Shown one piece after another: positions 11,217-22,115 of a stretch of DNA of 64,000 nt. The DNA comes from Beroe forskalii (Eukaryota; Ctenophora; Nuda; Beroida; Beroidae). Both the position numbers and the translations under genes were made by a program. The notes under the pieces are model-generated. The model did not search any database. It saw only the letters and a program-made list of their open reading frames with translations, and was not told the origin of the DNA. Location of the stretch: positions 62,001 to 126,000 of the forward strand of contig WFMF01000244.1 in NCBI GenBank assembly GCA_011033025.1, written 5' to 3'. Position 1 is the stretch's first letter. Every line of letters starts with the position of its first letter.

Positions 11217-11310
11217 CCCTATCCACTCGTAGCATGGCCCTGTCAGCTCTTAGCATGCCCATCTCGGCTCGTGGCGTGCCCCTATCAACTCATAACATAT
11301 CCTATCCCTA
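11217..11310. repeat. Short minisatellite in the left arm, inverted relative to 12285-13190
   Basis: Units based on CCCCTATCAACTCATAACAT occur about four to five times, with variants CACTCGTAGCATGG and GCTCTTAGCATGCC. It is the left-arm counterpart, in reverse orientation, of the expanded array in the right half of the same element. Confidence 0.65.
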
Positions 11311-12284
11311 TCAATAAAAAGAATTCAAATTAGCTCAGCTATAAGACATTGAACCTTGCAGCAAACTTCCAGGCAACCACATATTATAGATGACTGCGAT
11401 CTCCACATAATACTGAGAGGGTGACTTGGTTAAGTCAGTTCACCCGAATCGAAGTGAGTTATGCAAGAAAATCAAAAGCTGCTGAAACTGTCCATTATCT
11501 ATTGCATGCACCACATCTGAGTAGTTATAGTGGGGTACCACGAAATTAAGGAAGCTGCAAGGCAGTTGATTTCTCCATCCTTTTCAAGGCAACTTCCAGG
11601 CAACCACATATGAAATATTTCAATCTCCACATTATTTAGGTTAGATACAATAGATTGTGGAGTTAATTCCTCGAGATCTCTCGTTTTTTGGAGTCATAAA
11701 CCTTTTAATAAGGTTAAATATAGGTGAGATAGTTAGAAGCAACTACCAAAGTACCATGCGAATATCAACATTACCCACTTTACATTGATGTAAAATAGGC
11801 ACTGATGGACCATCAAATCTGAAATTAGATCTACCTGGATTTCCAACAAAGTATTACAACTTTACAAGATGTATGATAAGAAACTTGTAAGAATTCATTA
11901 CTTCGATGGTACTGTATGGAGTATTCAGTATGTCAATAAAGAGCATATTCTGCAGTGGTAAAATTGGTCCCAATTCCCATCTCACATTAGGTATATCAAC
12001 ATTGCAATTTTTCTTTGCGAATTTCCTGTTTGATAATACATGCATAATTTGACTCTAAAGTGCAAACTAACACATTTGTCAGCTTGTACTCTTGTAGTCA
12101 TTGGGTGGTACGCATAACTAGGGAAACCCTTATTTAAGAGAAACCCAAAACTCATAAGGCAATGTCCTTATGCATAAGGCATCTTCCTTATCCATAAGGG
12201 CTTTGCTTTAAATGCCTAAAGCAATTGTATATGGGAAACATGGTGAATTCATATTTGGTTAATCAAATTACGTCTGCATGAGTT

Positions 12285-13190
12285 AACAGGCCGGTGTATT
12301 ATGAGTTGATAGGGGTGTGTTGTGAGTTGATGAGAGCGTGTTGTGAGTTGATACTGATAGGGGTGTGTTATGAGTCGAGAGAAGTATGCTATGAGTTGAT
12401 AGGGGTAAGTTATGGGGTTGACTGGGGTGTGTTATGAGTAAATAAGGGTGGGTGATGAGTGGAGAGGGTTTGTTTTAAGTTGAGAGGGTTGTGTTACGAG
12501 TTGACAAGGGTGTGTTATGAGTTGATAGGGGCATATTATGAGTTGATAGCGGCATGTTATGAGTTGATAGGGGCATGCTACGAGTTGATAGGGATGTGTA
12601 ATGAGTTGATAGACGACAGGGGTATGTTATGAATTGATTGAGGTATGTTATGAGTTGATTGGGGCATGTTATGAGTTGACTGGAGTGTGTTATGAGTTGA
12701 GAGAGGTATGCTAAGAGTTGATTTGGGTATGTTATGAGTTGATTGGGGTATGTTATGAGTTGACTGAGCTGTGTTATGAGTTGAGAGGTGTATGCTAAGA
12801 GTTGAGAGGGGTGTGCTGAGAGTTGAGAGGGGGTGTTATGAGTTGAGAGGGTATGCTAAGAGTTGACAGGGGTATGCTACGAGTTGATAGGGGTGTGTTA
12901 TGTGTTGATTGGGGTATGTTATGAGTTGAGAGGGAATGCTACGAGTTGATAGGGATATGTTATGGGTTAATAGGGGTGGCTTAGGAGTGGAGAGGGTTGG
13001 ATTATAAGTGGATTGGTATGTTATGAGTTGATAGGAGTATGCTACGAGTTGATAATTTGATAGGGGTGCGTTATCAAGTGATAGGGCATGTTATGAGTTG
13101 AGAGGGGTGTGCTACGAGTTGACAGGAGTCTGCTACGAGTTGATATTTTGGTGTTATGAGTTGATAAGTTGATAGCTGAGCTAATTTGAA
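12285..13190. repeat. Degenerate 20-22-bp minisatellite (TGTTATGAGTTGATAGGGG)
   Basis: About 40 units of TGTTATGAGTTGATAGGGGT with frequent substitutions (GATTGGGG, GAGAGGGG, GCTACGAG). It fills the core and right half of the palindromic element and continues in a few units to about 13300. The unit is the complement of the short array at 11217-11310, so the array probably arose by asymmetric expansion of one arm. Confidence 0.8.
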
Positions 13191-13800
13191 TTCTTTTTAT
13201 TGATAGGGATATGTTATGAGTTGATAGGGGTATGCTACGAGTTGAGATGGGTATGCTAAGAGTTGATAGGGTTATGCTACGAGTGGATAGGGGTGTGTTA
13301 TGCCTTTGTAGCTAATTTAAATTCTTTTTATTGAGAAATTACTCCGAAACGGAAGATCCTAAGGCTTCAGAACCATTACCTACCCCTATATAATGTACTG
13401 ATTGCAATCATTTTAAGGTGGTTGCTTTGCTCCCAACTCCAAAGGAACCAAAGTTACATTTTTCACAAGGCGCTGCCTCGCCGAAAGTGATGAAAAATCA
13501 GTTTTGGGCTGTAACTCGAAAACGGAAGGTCCTAGGCTTTGGAACCATCATCCGCCTGGCATAATGTGGCCATTGCGGTCATTTTAAGGTGGAACGTTTT
13601 CTCTCAACTCCAAAAGGAACCGAAGTTATGGCTATTTTCTTATGCGCATAATGGGCGTGGTCAAAAAAGGGCGTGGTCAGCTGATACAAAATTGTCGACA
13701 AGTCAAGTTAGCTTCCTTAGGGTCTCAAATAACATATCCAGTTGCTAAATCGCTTTTAACATTCAAAGCCAACGGATTTCCATTTCATCCCTGACTATAA

Positions 13801-13889
13801 GTTTGAAAAGGTCTTTTCCATAATCAACTTTATTACTAACTACTTTGAAAGTTTCTGTAAGATCACCCCGAATACGACGCTCACCTAAA
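13801..13889 (-). pseudogene. CR1-like LINE reverse transcriptase fragment (thumb region)
   Basis: The minus-sense frame G-E-R-R-I-R-G-D-L-T-E-T-F-K-V-V-S-N-K-V, followed by Y-G-K-D-L-F-K-L, is the conserved 'L.ERR.RGDLIETFKI..G' segment of CR1/jockey reverse transcriptases. Upstream it is cut from its continuation by a 221-bp insertion (13890-14110). Downstream it is cut by the 3.1-kb TIR element. Confidence 0.85.
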
Positions 13890-14110
13890 GAGAAACAAAA
13901 TTTTAGAGAAACAAAATTTATTTTTTATCAACATTTTCAATACATAATAAAATCAAATCAAATCAATTCCTTTCCTTATCCCAATAAATCACCCAATTTT
14001 TAAACATAGCCCAGGTGCGCCGACCTCCGAGGTGCCGCGCGCCCGGATGATGATGCTCTCCCGCGGTGCGCAGCATCCTGCAGGCACTTTTGACGCAGCA
14101 ATGCAGCGCG
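13890..14110. mobile_element. 221-bp insertion with TAAA duplication in the LINE
   Basis: The LINE frame ...K-L-T-T-L is interrupted before G-E-R-R by 221 bp flanked by TAAA (13886-13889 and 14111-14114). The insert has an AT-rich side with a duplicated GAGAAACAAAATTT motif and a GC-rich side (14010-14110). Without the insert and one TAAA copy the frame is continuous. The element type is not recognised; a short SINE or MITE is possible. Confidence 0.6.
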
Positions 14111-14114
14111 TAAA

Positions 14115-14700
14115 GTAGTTAATTTCATAATTTCCAGTCGCCTGCTGTAGGGTAACATACCAATGTCATTGCACAAACAAGTGAAACGGCGCTGGATTGC
14201 CTCAAGCTGTAAAATCAATGACCAGTTACCATGGCAAACAACTGGATTCCATATATTAACACAGTATTCTAGCTTAGGTCTTATAATAGTTTTATAAATT
14301 CTGGAAAGAATTTCTGGATCCCTTTCGATAACATTCCTGGATACCCACCCAATAGTTCTATTAGCAGCTTTTAAACAAGAATAAATGTTATCCTTCCAGC
14401 TTAAGTCAGAAGTAACTAAAGTACCTAAGTCTCTCTCCTCTAAAACATTACTAAGTAGTTTACCATCAATAGTCATTTTGATGATTATCATTGAAATCAA
14501 AGTGCATAACCTTGCACTTTTCAGTATTGAATTTAAGAAGCCAAGTTGACTCCCAATTCTCTAAAGCTTTCAAATCATTATATACCTCTGATTTTTTACT
14601 TGCATCAGCAACAAGTTTCAGATCGTCATGCACATCAACTTCAAGTTCTGTACTGCATATTTCCTGAGTAGCAACAAGAATGTTTATACTAGTTTAACAC
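14115..14700 (-). pseudogene. CR1-like LINE reverse transcriptase, palm/thumb fragment
   Basis: The minus-sense sequence contains H-D-D-L-K-L-V-A-D-A-S (equivalent of the YADD catalytic box, altered to HDD), then A-L-E-N-W, L-K-F-N-T-E-K-C-K-V-M-H-F, D-L-G-T-L-V-T-S-D-L-S-W, I-R-P-K-L-E-Y-C-V-N-I-W-N-P and Q-R-R-F-T. All are standard CR1/jockey landmarks. A frameshift lies near 14485. The upstream endonuclease and fingers regions are absent, as expected of a 5'-truncated copy. Non-functional. Confidence 0.9.
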
Positions 14701-14939
14701 TTTAACAATTACTTTTATGATCAATTTTCGGAAACATCAAATAACAGGAATAATATTGATATTGGAATTCTGATCCAAAAATTATGTTGATACAATAATG
14801 CAATACACCAACACGATGTTTACCATCTTACATGAAGAAGCGCTCACGAGATTTTGTAATTCATAATTAAAAACAGCTTTCTTATATTTCTAAAAAGCAG
14901 CAGTTGCAGAACATATTTAACATTTAAATGGATTTTACC

Positions 14940-15540
14940 CATCCCTAGCTATAGCGCGCAACATTCAAAAATTTGGAGGGTCGTGTTGCAGTGCAGACTC
15001 CCCGCGGAAAAAAATGGCGCGCGGCGGAGGTTTTTTAGGCACATTTTTTGGCCGTTCGTGTTGACAGTTCCTTATAACACGCATTTGCTAAACACGTATA
15101 TCCCTGTGTGGCTCGCGCGGCGCGCTTCCCGTAGGGAAGCGCGCGGCGCGTACACACACCTATGCGGGCTTAGGAAAACACGCATATCCCTGTTTGCGTT
15201 GCGCGGTGCGCTTCCTCGATGTCTGACTTGCTCTAACCAGATCCCTAGTTTTACGCGCGCGCCGCGCCTTGCTCGTTTCGCGACACCCCTGGTTAGGGGA
15301 ATTGTCTGACGTCGTCTGACGCGCGAGGGGGTCAAACAACGCGCGAGGGGATCAGGTGTTGCCTGACCCCTCGCGCGCGTGAAGCGCGCGCGCCACGACT
15401 CGCGTCTGACGACGTCAGACAAGTACAACTTATAAGTTTCCCCTAACCAGGGGTGTCGCGAGTTTAGCGGCTTGCCGCGCCGCGCACTCCGTGCGCGAAA
15501 CCAGGGCGCTGGTTAGGGCAACTTATAACGCGACATTTGT
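14940..15540. repeat. GC-rich island with nested perfect hairpins
   Basis: This segment is rich in CpG and GCGC compared with its AT-rich surroundings. It holds several inverted repeats: GCGCGGCGCGCTTCCC against GGGAAGCGCGCGGCGCG at about 15115-15150, GTCTGACGTCGTCTGACGCG against CGCGTCTGACGACGTCAGAC at 15303-15420, and two CGCGCGAGGGG units. A related shorter copy is at 18995-19095, with shared TTTGCTAAACACG and ATGCGGGCTTAGGAA. It is probably a family of non-autonomous elements. No gene is supported. Confidence 0.6.
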
Positions 15541-15769
15541 GATTTGAGTATTAATTACTGATCATGATAGCGTCCGCGTCGCACGCTCTAGCGTCCATCA
15601 TTGCAATATTCATTGCCAATTAACTTTTGATAATTTTATAAAATATCAAAATATTAAAATATTAAAATATTGTATAATATATTGAAGATTTGAAACCTGA
15701 GTTATTATGTCATTATATTTTTTGGCAATTTTATTTCACTTTTAAAGCCTGTTAATTTTCCTTAAAATA

Positions 15770-15903
15770 CCTTAGTACAGGAAATTAAGAACTCCGAAAA
15801 TTAAGAAGGCACAATATTACGCAGCACCAAATTAAGCATTTTTTGTGACCCCAGTGCTTAATTTTATGCTACTTAATTTAATGCTTTCTTAATTTCCTGC
15901 ACC
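15770..15903. mobile_element. Palindromic MITE, copy 1 (GGAAATTAAGAA ends)
   Basis: The ends ACAGGAAATTAAGAA and TTCTTAATTTCCTG are inverted. The core has ACCAAATTAAGCATTTTT against GTGCTTAATTTTATGC. It shares its core and ends with 16465-16600. Confidence 0.7.
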
Positions 15904-16464
15904 TCACCTGATTGAGTAATTGATTCGAGCTAAATTTAGGCAGTAAGAATGAGACCATTTTCATTTAAAGTGAAATAACAAAAGTAAATATTATGATCCA
16001 TTGGGCCCTAAAATTGATTTCACGGATCGGATTCGTTAAATAAGAGTCATGATTACAATTGATGAATAATTTATTTATTCTCTTTTGACTCAATGGTACA
16101 AGTACTGATCTAAACGATGTGGTTCTTTAATGACAATCAATTTCGTCGTTCTACGACATCTTTAGGTCTCAAATTTGATTGAATCAAATACCCAAAGTAG
16201 TGTTGTAAAGTTTTAATAAACTTTACAACGCTTCTTAAATTCTTAATCACAAATTTGAATGTTTGAGAACAGGTCTACTAGCTGGTCTACTGATGGATTC
16301 CTACACTCCTAAATCTCTCTGAAAATACCAGCTCCCTTCCACCCATTGATTATTAATCATACTATCCTAAATCGATCACTGGTGTATCTCTTCTACATCA
16401 TATTTATGTGTCTGATTATCTCATGACATGGTTAAATATGCACGGTGCACGTTTTGATTTGATT

Positions 16465-16600
16465 CTGAAATAAATTAAGAACGCATTTAATGTAGGACCA
16501 TTTAATTAAGAAAGCACATTACTACGTTACATCAAATTAAGCATTTTTGGCGGCTGGAGTGCTTAATTTTCTGCTTACTTAATTTCATGTACTAAGGTAG
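16465..16600. mobile_element. Palindromic MITE, copy 2
   Basis: A second, diverged member of the family at 15770-15903. It contains TTAAGAACGCATTTAATG, the core CATCAAATTAAGCATTTTTG and GAGTGCTTAATTTTCTGC, and the end CTTAATTTCATGTACTAAGG, which matches the copy 1 start CCTTAGTACAGGAAATTAAG in reverse. Confidence 0.65.
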
Positions 16601-17123
16601 TGCAAATTGGTGCATATATGCAATGAAATTTTATGTTCAATTATATTTGTTGATGTGCCATAATTTATACATGTTTGGTCAGTTTGAATATTCTGCTGTC
16701 TGCATTGAATTGCTTCCAATTACCTCAGCTATCAGTTGAACATACTATCATATACACTTGGTCCTGGGACTGAATCCTTGGTCCTTGAAAATCCCCTTTG
16801 ATCATGGGAGAGTTTCTGTGACCCTGAGAAAGACTCCATGGTCCTGGAATAGACTCCTTGATTTTAAACTTAACAACACTACTTATTACAATCAAATTTG
16901 AGGTATGTGATATGTACGAAAACGAGTGACCGAAACGAAAGTGATACAAGAGAGTGAACAAGTTGTGTACACACGATTGCTGAGGTCAAGCTCCCTCTTC
17001 TCCTCCCTCTCGTGCAGGAGCACACTAAATTCTCGGAAGGGTATCCCACCCATAAGTGGGAACACCTCTGGTCGGTAGGACTTTTCAATTTTGTTCCTGT
17101 TCAATCTTTAAAGTCCCTCAAAC

Positions 17124-18650
17124 ATGGCATCTAGTAAAGATATTGAAAGTTTATCATCATCTGAACTTACTATCTTGTTGAATGTTTTTCATCTTGATGT
17201 TCCAGGGCGTTTGAGTACACAAGAAAAGCTGACTATTTTGAAATACCACAGTGGATTCTCAACTCCATTTGGAAAGTATGGACTTGACCAAGTCCTTGCA
17301 ACTTTCTCTAGTGGTGGAAAAGGTCAACTCAAGTTTGTAAGTCTACGTTCTGTTGATGGAAAGGTATGTGTTAAAGCCCCTGATTGTGACTCACCTTGTA
17401 CAGTCTGTAAAAAAGAAGTTCTGAATGGGACTGGGCCTCTTGGTGATGGGATAATGTGTTCACATTGCACAGGGTATTACCACAATGCATGCACTTCTTC
17501 ACCCCTTGAGAAAAAAATGTTAAGTATTCTTAGTAATACTCCCAGTTATGTACAAGTGATATGCCCCATATGTTTGCCTAATTTCAGCAACAAGTCAGCA
17601 GATCAGACCTCTACTTCAGGTGTAACACAGTTATTGTCAGAAATCAAATGTATCAAGTCCTATGTTAAAGATATATACTCTATGCTTGAGAAGCATTCCA
17701 AGTTTGTCTCAAATGATGAGCTAGGTTTATGTGATCAACTGAAAACCCTCAACTCTGAATTGGAACAAACAAAGACAAAAGTAGAGTCACTTGATATCTC
17801 TGGAACCTGTGACACAGTCCCAACTTTATGTGATGAGCTGACAGGCAAACTAGATGATACATCCTTAGCAGTAAATACTGCTATGACATCTATGGAACAA
17901 GCAGTTGAGCATGCTGTCTCAAAAGTTTATGAACTTGACAGACTTCCTCTTGAAGAACTTATTACCAAAGCTGATGCAATGTGTAATTCTGCCACTCCTG
18001 ATCACTCTGAGGTTCAACAAGCCCATGCTGACATTATGAAAGAAATCAAGCTTGGCAACAAGAAAATGGAGTTGCAGTATGATGAAATCAGAAAAGACAT
18101 CACCCAAATGAGAGAAAGGCAAGGAGCTGAGACAGTACTTAGTCAAACTGAATCTGGTGATCTTAGTCTACTCAAAGAAAACTCTGAGAAAATTCTACAG
18201 GAAGTGGCCAAGTTGCCTGCTGGGATAAAAGCTAATAATGAATGGGACCGACTAGAAGAAGCAACATATGCAAATGTAACAAAGCACCAATTGGGTAACA
18301 GAGCTCAAGCTCAACAAAATAAATTGCCTAGGTCAACAGAAACCAGGCCATTATGTGATGAGTCAAAGACTATTGCTATAGAAAATGTCACATCCTTTGA
18401 CAAATTTGTGAAAAAGTCATATGACACCAAGAAGGAGTTCAATAAGCACTTCCCTAGAACAAAAATTGTGCAATGCAAACGTACAAGACATGGAAGCCTA
18501 CTGATTGAAATGGAAGATACTAAAACTGCCACAGAAGTTATAGAAAAATGGAAGCCCAGCTTTTTCTCTATTGATGCAGGAGTAGAAAACAAAACTTCTG
18601 CTGCTCTTCTTAAAAACAAAAAGAAATGCGCCTGCCGGCGCAATTCTTGA
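17124..18650 (+). CDS. LINE ORF1-like protein: PHD finger, coiled coil, RRM-like tail
   Basis: This is a 508-residue intact frame. An N-terminal helical region is followed by a complete PHD zinc finger with the Cys4-His-Cys3 ligands C92, C95, C112, C115, H120, C123, C147 and C150. A long, acidic, heptad-like region (about 165-380) is probably coiled coil. Near 420-490, after P-L-C-D-E-S-K-T-I-A-I-E-N-V, the pattern T-K-I-V-Q-C-K-R...G-S-L-L-I-E-M resembles the RRM-like domain of LINE ORF1 proteins. PHD fingers with coiled coils are known in ORF1 of CR1-group LINEs, which bind the element RNA. The tail (K-K-K-C-A-C-R-R-N-S) comes from unrelated GC-rich hairpin DNA, so the original C-terminus is lost. 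No endonuclease or RT follows. A host-recruited PHD protein cannot be excluded. Confidence 0.7.
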   Translation: MASSKDIESLSSSELTILLNVFHLDVPGRLSTQEKLTILKYHSGFSTPFGKYGLDQVLATFSSGGKGQLKFVSLRSVDGKVCVKAPDCDSPCTVCKKEVLNGTGPLGDGIMCSHCTGYYHNACTSSPLEKKMLSILSNTPSYVQVICPICLPNFSNKSADQTSTSGVTQLLSEIKCIKSYVKDIYSMLEKHSKFVSNDELGLCDQLKTLNSELEQTKTKVESLDISGTCDTVPTLCDELTGKLDDTSLAVNTAMTSMEQAVEHAVSKVYELDRLPLEELITKADAMCNSATPDHSEVQQAHADIMKEIKLGNKKMELQYDEIRKDITQMRERQGAETVLSQTESGDLSLLKENSEKILQEVAKLPAGIKANNEWDRLEEATYANVTKHQLGNRAQAQQNKLPRSTETRPLCDESKTIAIENVTSFDKFVKKSYDTKKEFNKHFPRTKIVQCKRTRHGSLLIEMEDTKTATEVIEKWKPSFFSIDAGVENKTSAALLKNKKKCACRRNS

Positions 18651-18700
18651 GCCCGTTGTTCCCGTTTGCAGGCGCTTAATTTCCTGTTCCCCGGGGCTGG
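18625..18700. repeat. GC-rich inverted repeat truncating the PHD ORF
   Basis: GCGCCTGCCGGCGC and the nearby GCAGGCGCTTAATTTCC form an imperfect hairpin. The preceding codons are A-rich (AAAAACAAAAAGAAA), and the reading frame ends 11 codons into this segment. It probably marks an insertion or rearrangement breakpoint. Confidence 0.45.
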
Positions 18701-21700
18701 TATTAAACACGCCGTCATTTGATATTGATCAACTGCAACGACCATTTTCGTAACTGATATGATAATTATTGATTTCATGACGATAAAGTAATAGTATAAC
18801 TATAAAATTGATTTTAAACAAATAGTGAAAGTGGAATGTTGTGCGCGCTCGTGGAGGTTGGCCCAGGGTAAATAACATTTGTATTAATTGACGGTCGAAC
18901 TCGAATCATTTCATTTAGTAACGCTATAGTTGCCATCATGTCCCCTGTTGGACATGGTCATATAGTTGTACGTTGGTATAAATACAAGTTTCCTAAGCCT
19001 GCATAGGTGTGTGTTTGCTAAACACGCCCTGCGTCCCGGGCGCTTCCCGCCGCATAACCCATGCGGGGCTTAGGAAGGATATATGTGTTTAGCAAAATAC
19101 AAGTCAAAGTATTGATTTCATAACAATGACAATTGATACTATACTATCCGAGTATCGCATGCGGACGCATACGTCTTTAAACTTAATTAAATTTAGACTT
19201 TAGAGTCGGCCTGTTATATTTATAAATGTAAGACCTAAATTTAAGATTAAACTGAAGATAATTGCCCGTGATAAAACACTTCTTTCTATCAACTATCAAT
19301 CTTCACATTGCATTACTTACATCATTGAATCAATTTGACAATTTCATGAACATTCCATTCATAACTATTATAAAGTGAAAAAAGTACGACTTACTGCATT
19401 AGCATACGCATCGCTGCTAGCAGCGCCGCGCACAAACACAGGAATTTGTATTTTATTAAATTACTCCGCAAGCGTTCGTGTGCTGCGTGATTTGTTTTGC
19501 GCGTGCTAACGTACGTACGTACAGTACATGATTGAATGAAAATTCGTAATTTCATGAAGCGAAACTGGTTTGTAATATAGATGGTCTTTAGTGATTGGTT
19601 TTTTAAGTTGATTGCAAGATTGACCATTGATGCAAAAAGATCTGGTCAGTCTGGGTGATGGTGCTTTGGTGAAGGTGCTATATCAAGACATCTGCAGAGC
19701 TCCCTTTCAAAGTGTTTCAGCGATCTTGCTTCCTCCGAGCTTGTTGCTGTTGGCTTTTATGCTGAAAGTTTAATTCAACTGAGAACAGGGCATTAATTAA
19801 TGACGTTTGTGATTCGGTTGAGATTGCAATAATAAGAAGCTGCCTGGATCATTGGAATGAATTGTTCCATTTCGTTGCTCAAGAATTCGATTTGTCTAGA
19901 TGTAATATTCATAAGTTAGGATAGTGATATGTAACAGCATATCAAACATACCTCTTGTGTTATTGAGTTCATCTCTCCTCGAACGTGGATAGACTGCTCA
20001 TGCATTCAATTTCAAGGTGCTTGTGTGCGATAACGTTTCCTGGTAATCATTAAATCCGTTAAAGTCAATAACACCATGTGTACGGCATTTCTGAATTGTG
20101 CACTATCATGGCAGAGAAGTTGTTTGAAATAAGATTTGATGTTCGATAGAATGGAAATTGCTTGTATTTATGAAATTGCTGTATTTAGGTAGTCCAATGC
20201 AGTTATAAGTATTGGTTATGGTGAGATGGCATAACCTTTTTTGTCCGGAGTAGTGAGCTGTTGTGGGAAGTTTAGCCAGTGGACGTGTTGAAGTGGATGG
20301 AGCTGGAGAACCTTAACATCCCCACTGTTTCCGGCAAGAGTTGCCCTAATCACTGGTATCAGGGTCGGAACTATCCCCACGGCTTGCCATATATATTTAT
20401 ATTTTATATAATATTCATATAATTGGCAACCAATACCTTCAGCTGATCTATATGCAAATTTACTCGAATTAATTTCATTTGTCATTTTCAGTCGGATAAT
20501 TTATTAATCAAAGTAGTGGGATAGCTCGTAAAAATATTCCATTTCATTTTACATCCGCAGAAATCTTGTAAATGTTCATTGTACAGAATATAACAGTTTA
20601 TGGCAACCCAGGATTGAAAATTTTCAAGGTATTGGTTGTTTATGAATGAAAAGAGGGGTTCTAAAAAGAATTATTGAAACTGTGAAAGCAAAACCATGCA
20701 ATGATCTGCTGTTCTTTCGAAATTCTCCAAGAGAAGCCATTATTTTCATGCACAATAAATATAGGGTAAGTATGGTTTTATATATTACACTCTGTTTGGT
20801 TTTAAGTATATACAATTTACTGTGTAAAACAAAATAACTGGGGTTCGGATTAGTATCGTTACTACCTAAAAGCTTAAAAGATTTTTACAAAATTGTACAT
20901 CTCAATTCGTGCATGCACTCATAAAACGAACTTGTATGGAAATATTGAAATAGGTTCATTGACTATTGTTAATGAATATTCTTATTATGACTATGATAAT
21001 CTTATGTACATGTAGAAAATGAAAATAAGCTAGAAATCAACTCAGTGGTTTAAAAAGAACTATAACTATAAGCTAAAACTTTATATGATATCTAGGTATT
21101 AATAACTTAATAATAATATTATATGAATATAGATGTATGACTTTTTATCTTATACTTCCCGCCCACAATTGCCGTGTCATCCTGAAGTTTGACATATCAT
21201 CAGATTTAAGGTTTCTCGAAGAGGAAAGAGTCGACATGAGTAAAATTATTGCTAGCACGCTCAGCGAGCAGTTATGAATCGGGAACAGAACACGGTTCAC
21301 TCGTATTAGGTCCAAAGCATGAAAAAGTGAACCAACCTGAACATGAAAACGAGCCAGTTTAGTATGTTTCGGCTGGTCTCGTAGTTGATGGAGTGTGGTT
21401 GACTAGCAAGAGCTGCGGGGTTGAGGTGCGGAGGGGTAGAGACAGCCTCTTTCTCCCTGAAATAATTTACATTTAATGGCAATATGTGTAGCTTTAATAA
21501 CAAAATGAAAAAACTTCATTTTTGAAAGAGCCCAACAGATTACAATAAAACTAAATGAATTACCTCTTTCAATCATGCTTTCCAGCTGACGATGGTAAGC
21601 AGAAAGCGAGAGTGAGTGAGAGATGAAGAGTGTCTTGAATTCGATGAGGTCAATGTGAGCGTGTGAGTGTGAGGTGGTTATGTTGAATGTTCCCGCGCAA

Positions 21701-22110
21701 GTAGAAAGGAATACAAAGCTGACTGGCTAACGTGAAAGTGTAACTTCATGCTGTCATGGTGGGTACCACCAAAAGATCTAAAATAGGTTGAGTTAAGTCA
21801 TTTTCACACGAATAAGTTGACCAACCCTCCATCCCCCGGTAGCATGCTCCGGATATTATTCAAACTATGTAGTGCCTTATTTTGATATTCTGCACCGCCA
21901 TAAACAGTTATGTTGTATGCGATTCGATAATATTGTATGATTCTATGTGTCAAGAGGGAGTAGTACCAAGAATCTTCGAGTGAAGATTGCCCTCTTCCTC
22001 TCACAGAAAAAGGCGGACCACACACCCTCTTTGAAATTTGATGGGAAACATAAATTTTTTAAAGCTGTCGTCGAATTCAATGAAGTGGTACTAGATTGTA
22101 CAATGTACCT
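18700..22110. other. AT-rich stretch without a supported gene
   Basis: This contains the GC-rich repeat copy at 18995-19095 and a small GTACGTACGTAC palindrome near 19510. A possible plus-strand exon ends at a good donor (AAATATAGG|GTAAGTA, about 20770), but its short encoded peptide has no recognised homology. I see no conserved domain or RNA gene. Confidence 0.35.
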
Positions 22111-22115
22111 ATAAA

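Larger units (their letters stand above)
10702..13797. mobile_element. 3.1-kb palindromic TIR element with exact TAA duplication, inserted in a LINE
   Basis: The ends are TAGTCAGGGATGAA and TTCATCCCTGACTA. TAA is duplicated at 10699-10701 and 13798-13800. The arms are about 500-600 bp, with shared blocks 'CCGTTTTCGAGTTACAGCCC' and 'CTCCAAAAGGAACCGAAGTT'. The core is largely a minisatellite at 12285-13190. Removing the element and one TAA restores the LINE frame, which fixes both ends to the base. A TWA duplication fits PIF/Harbinger. No transposase is encoded. Confidence 0.8.

Noticed and set aside
20646-20837. Plus-strand exon with a good donor at about 20770
   Set aside because: No acceptor-partner exon, no recognised homology, and only about 40 codons.
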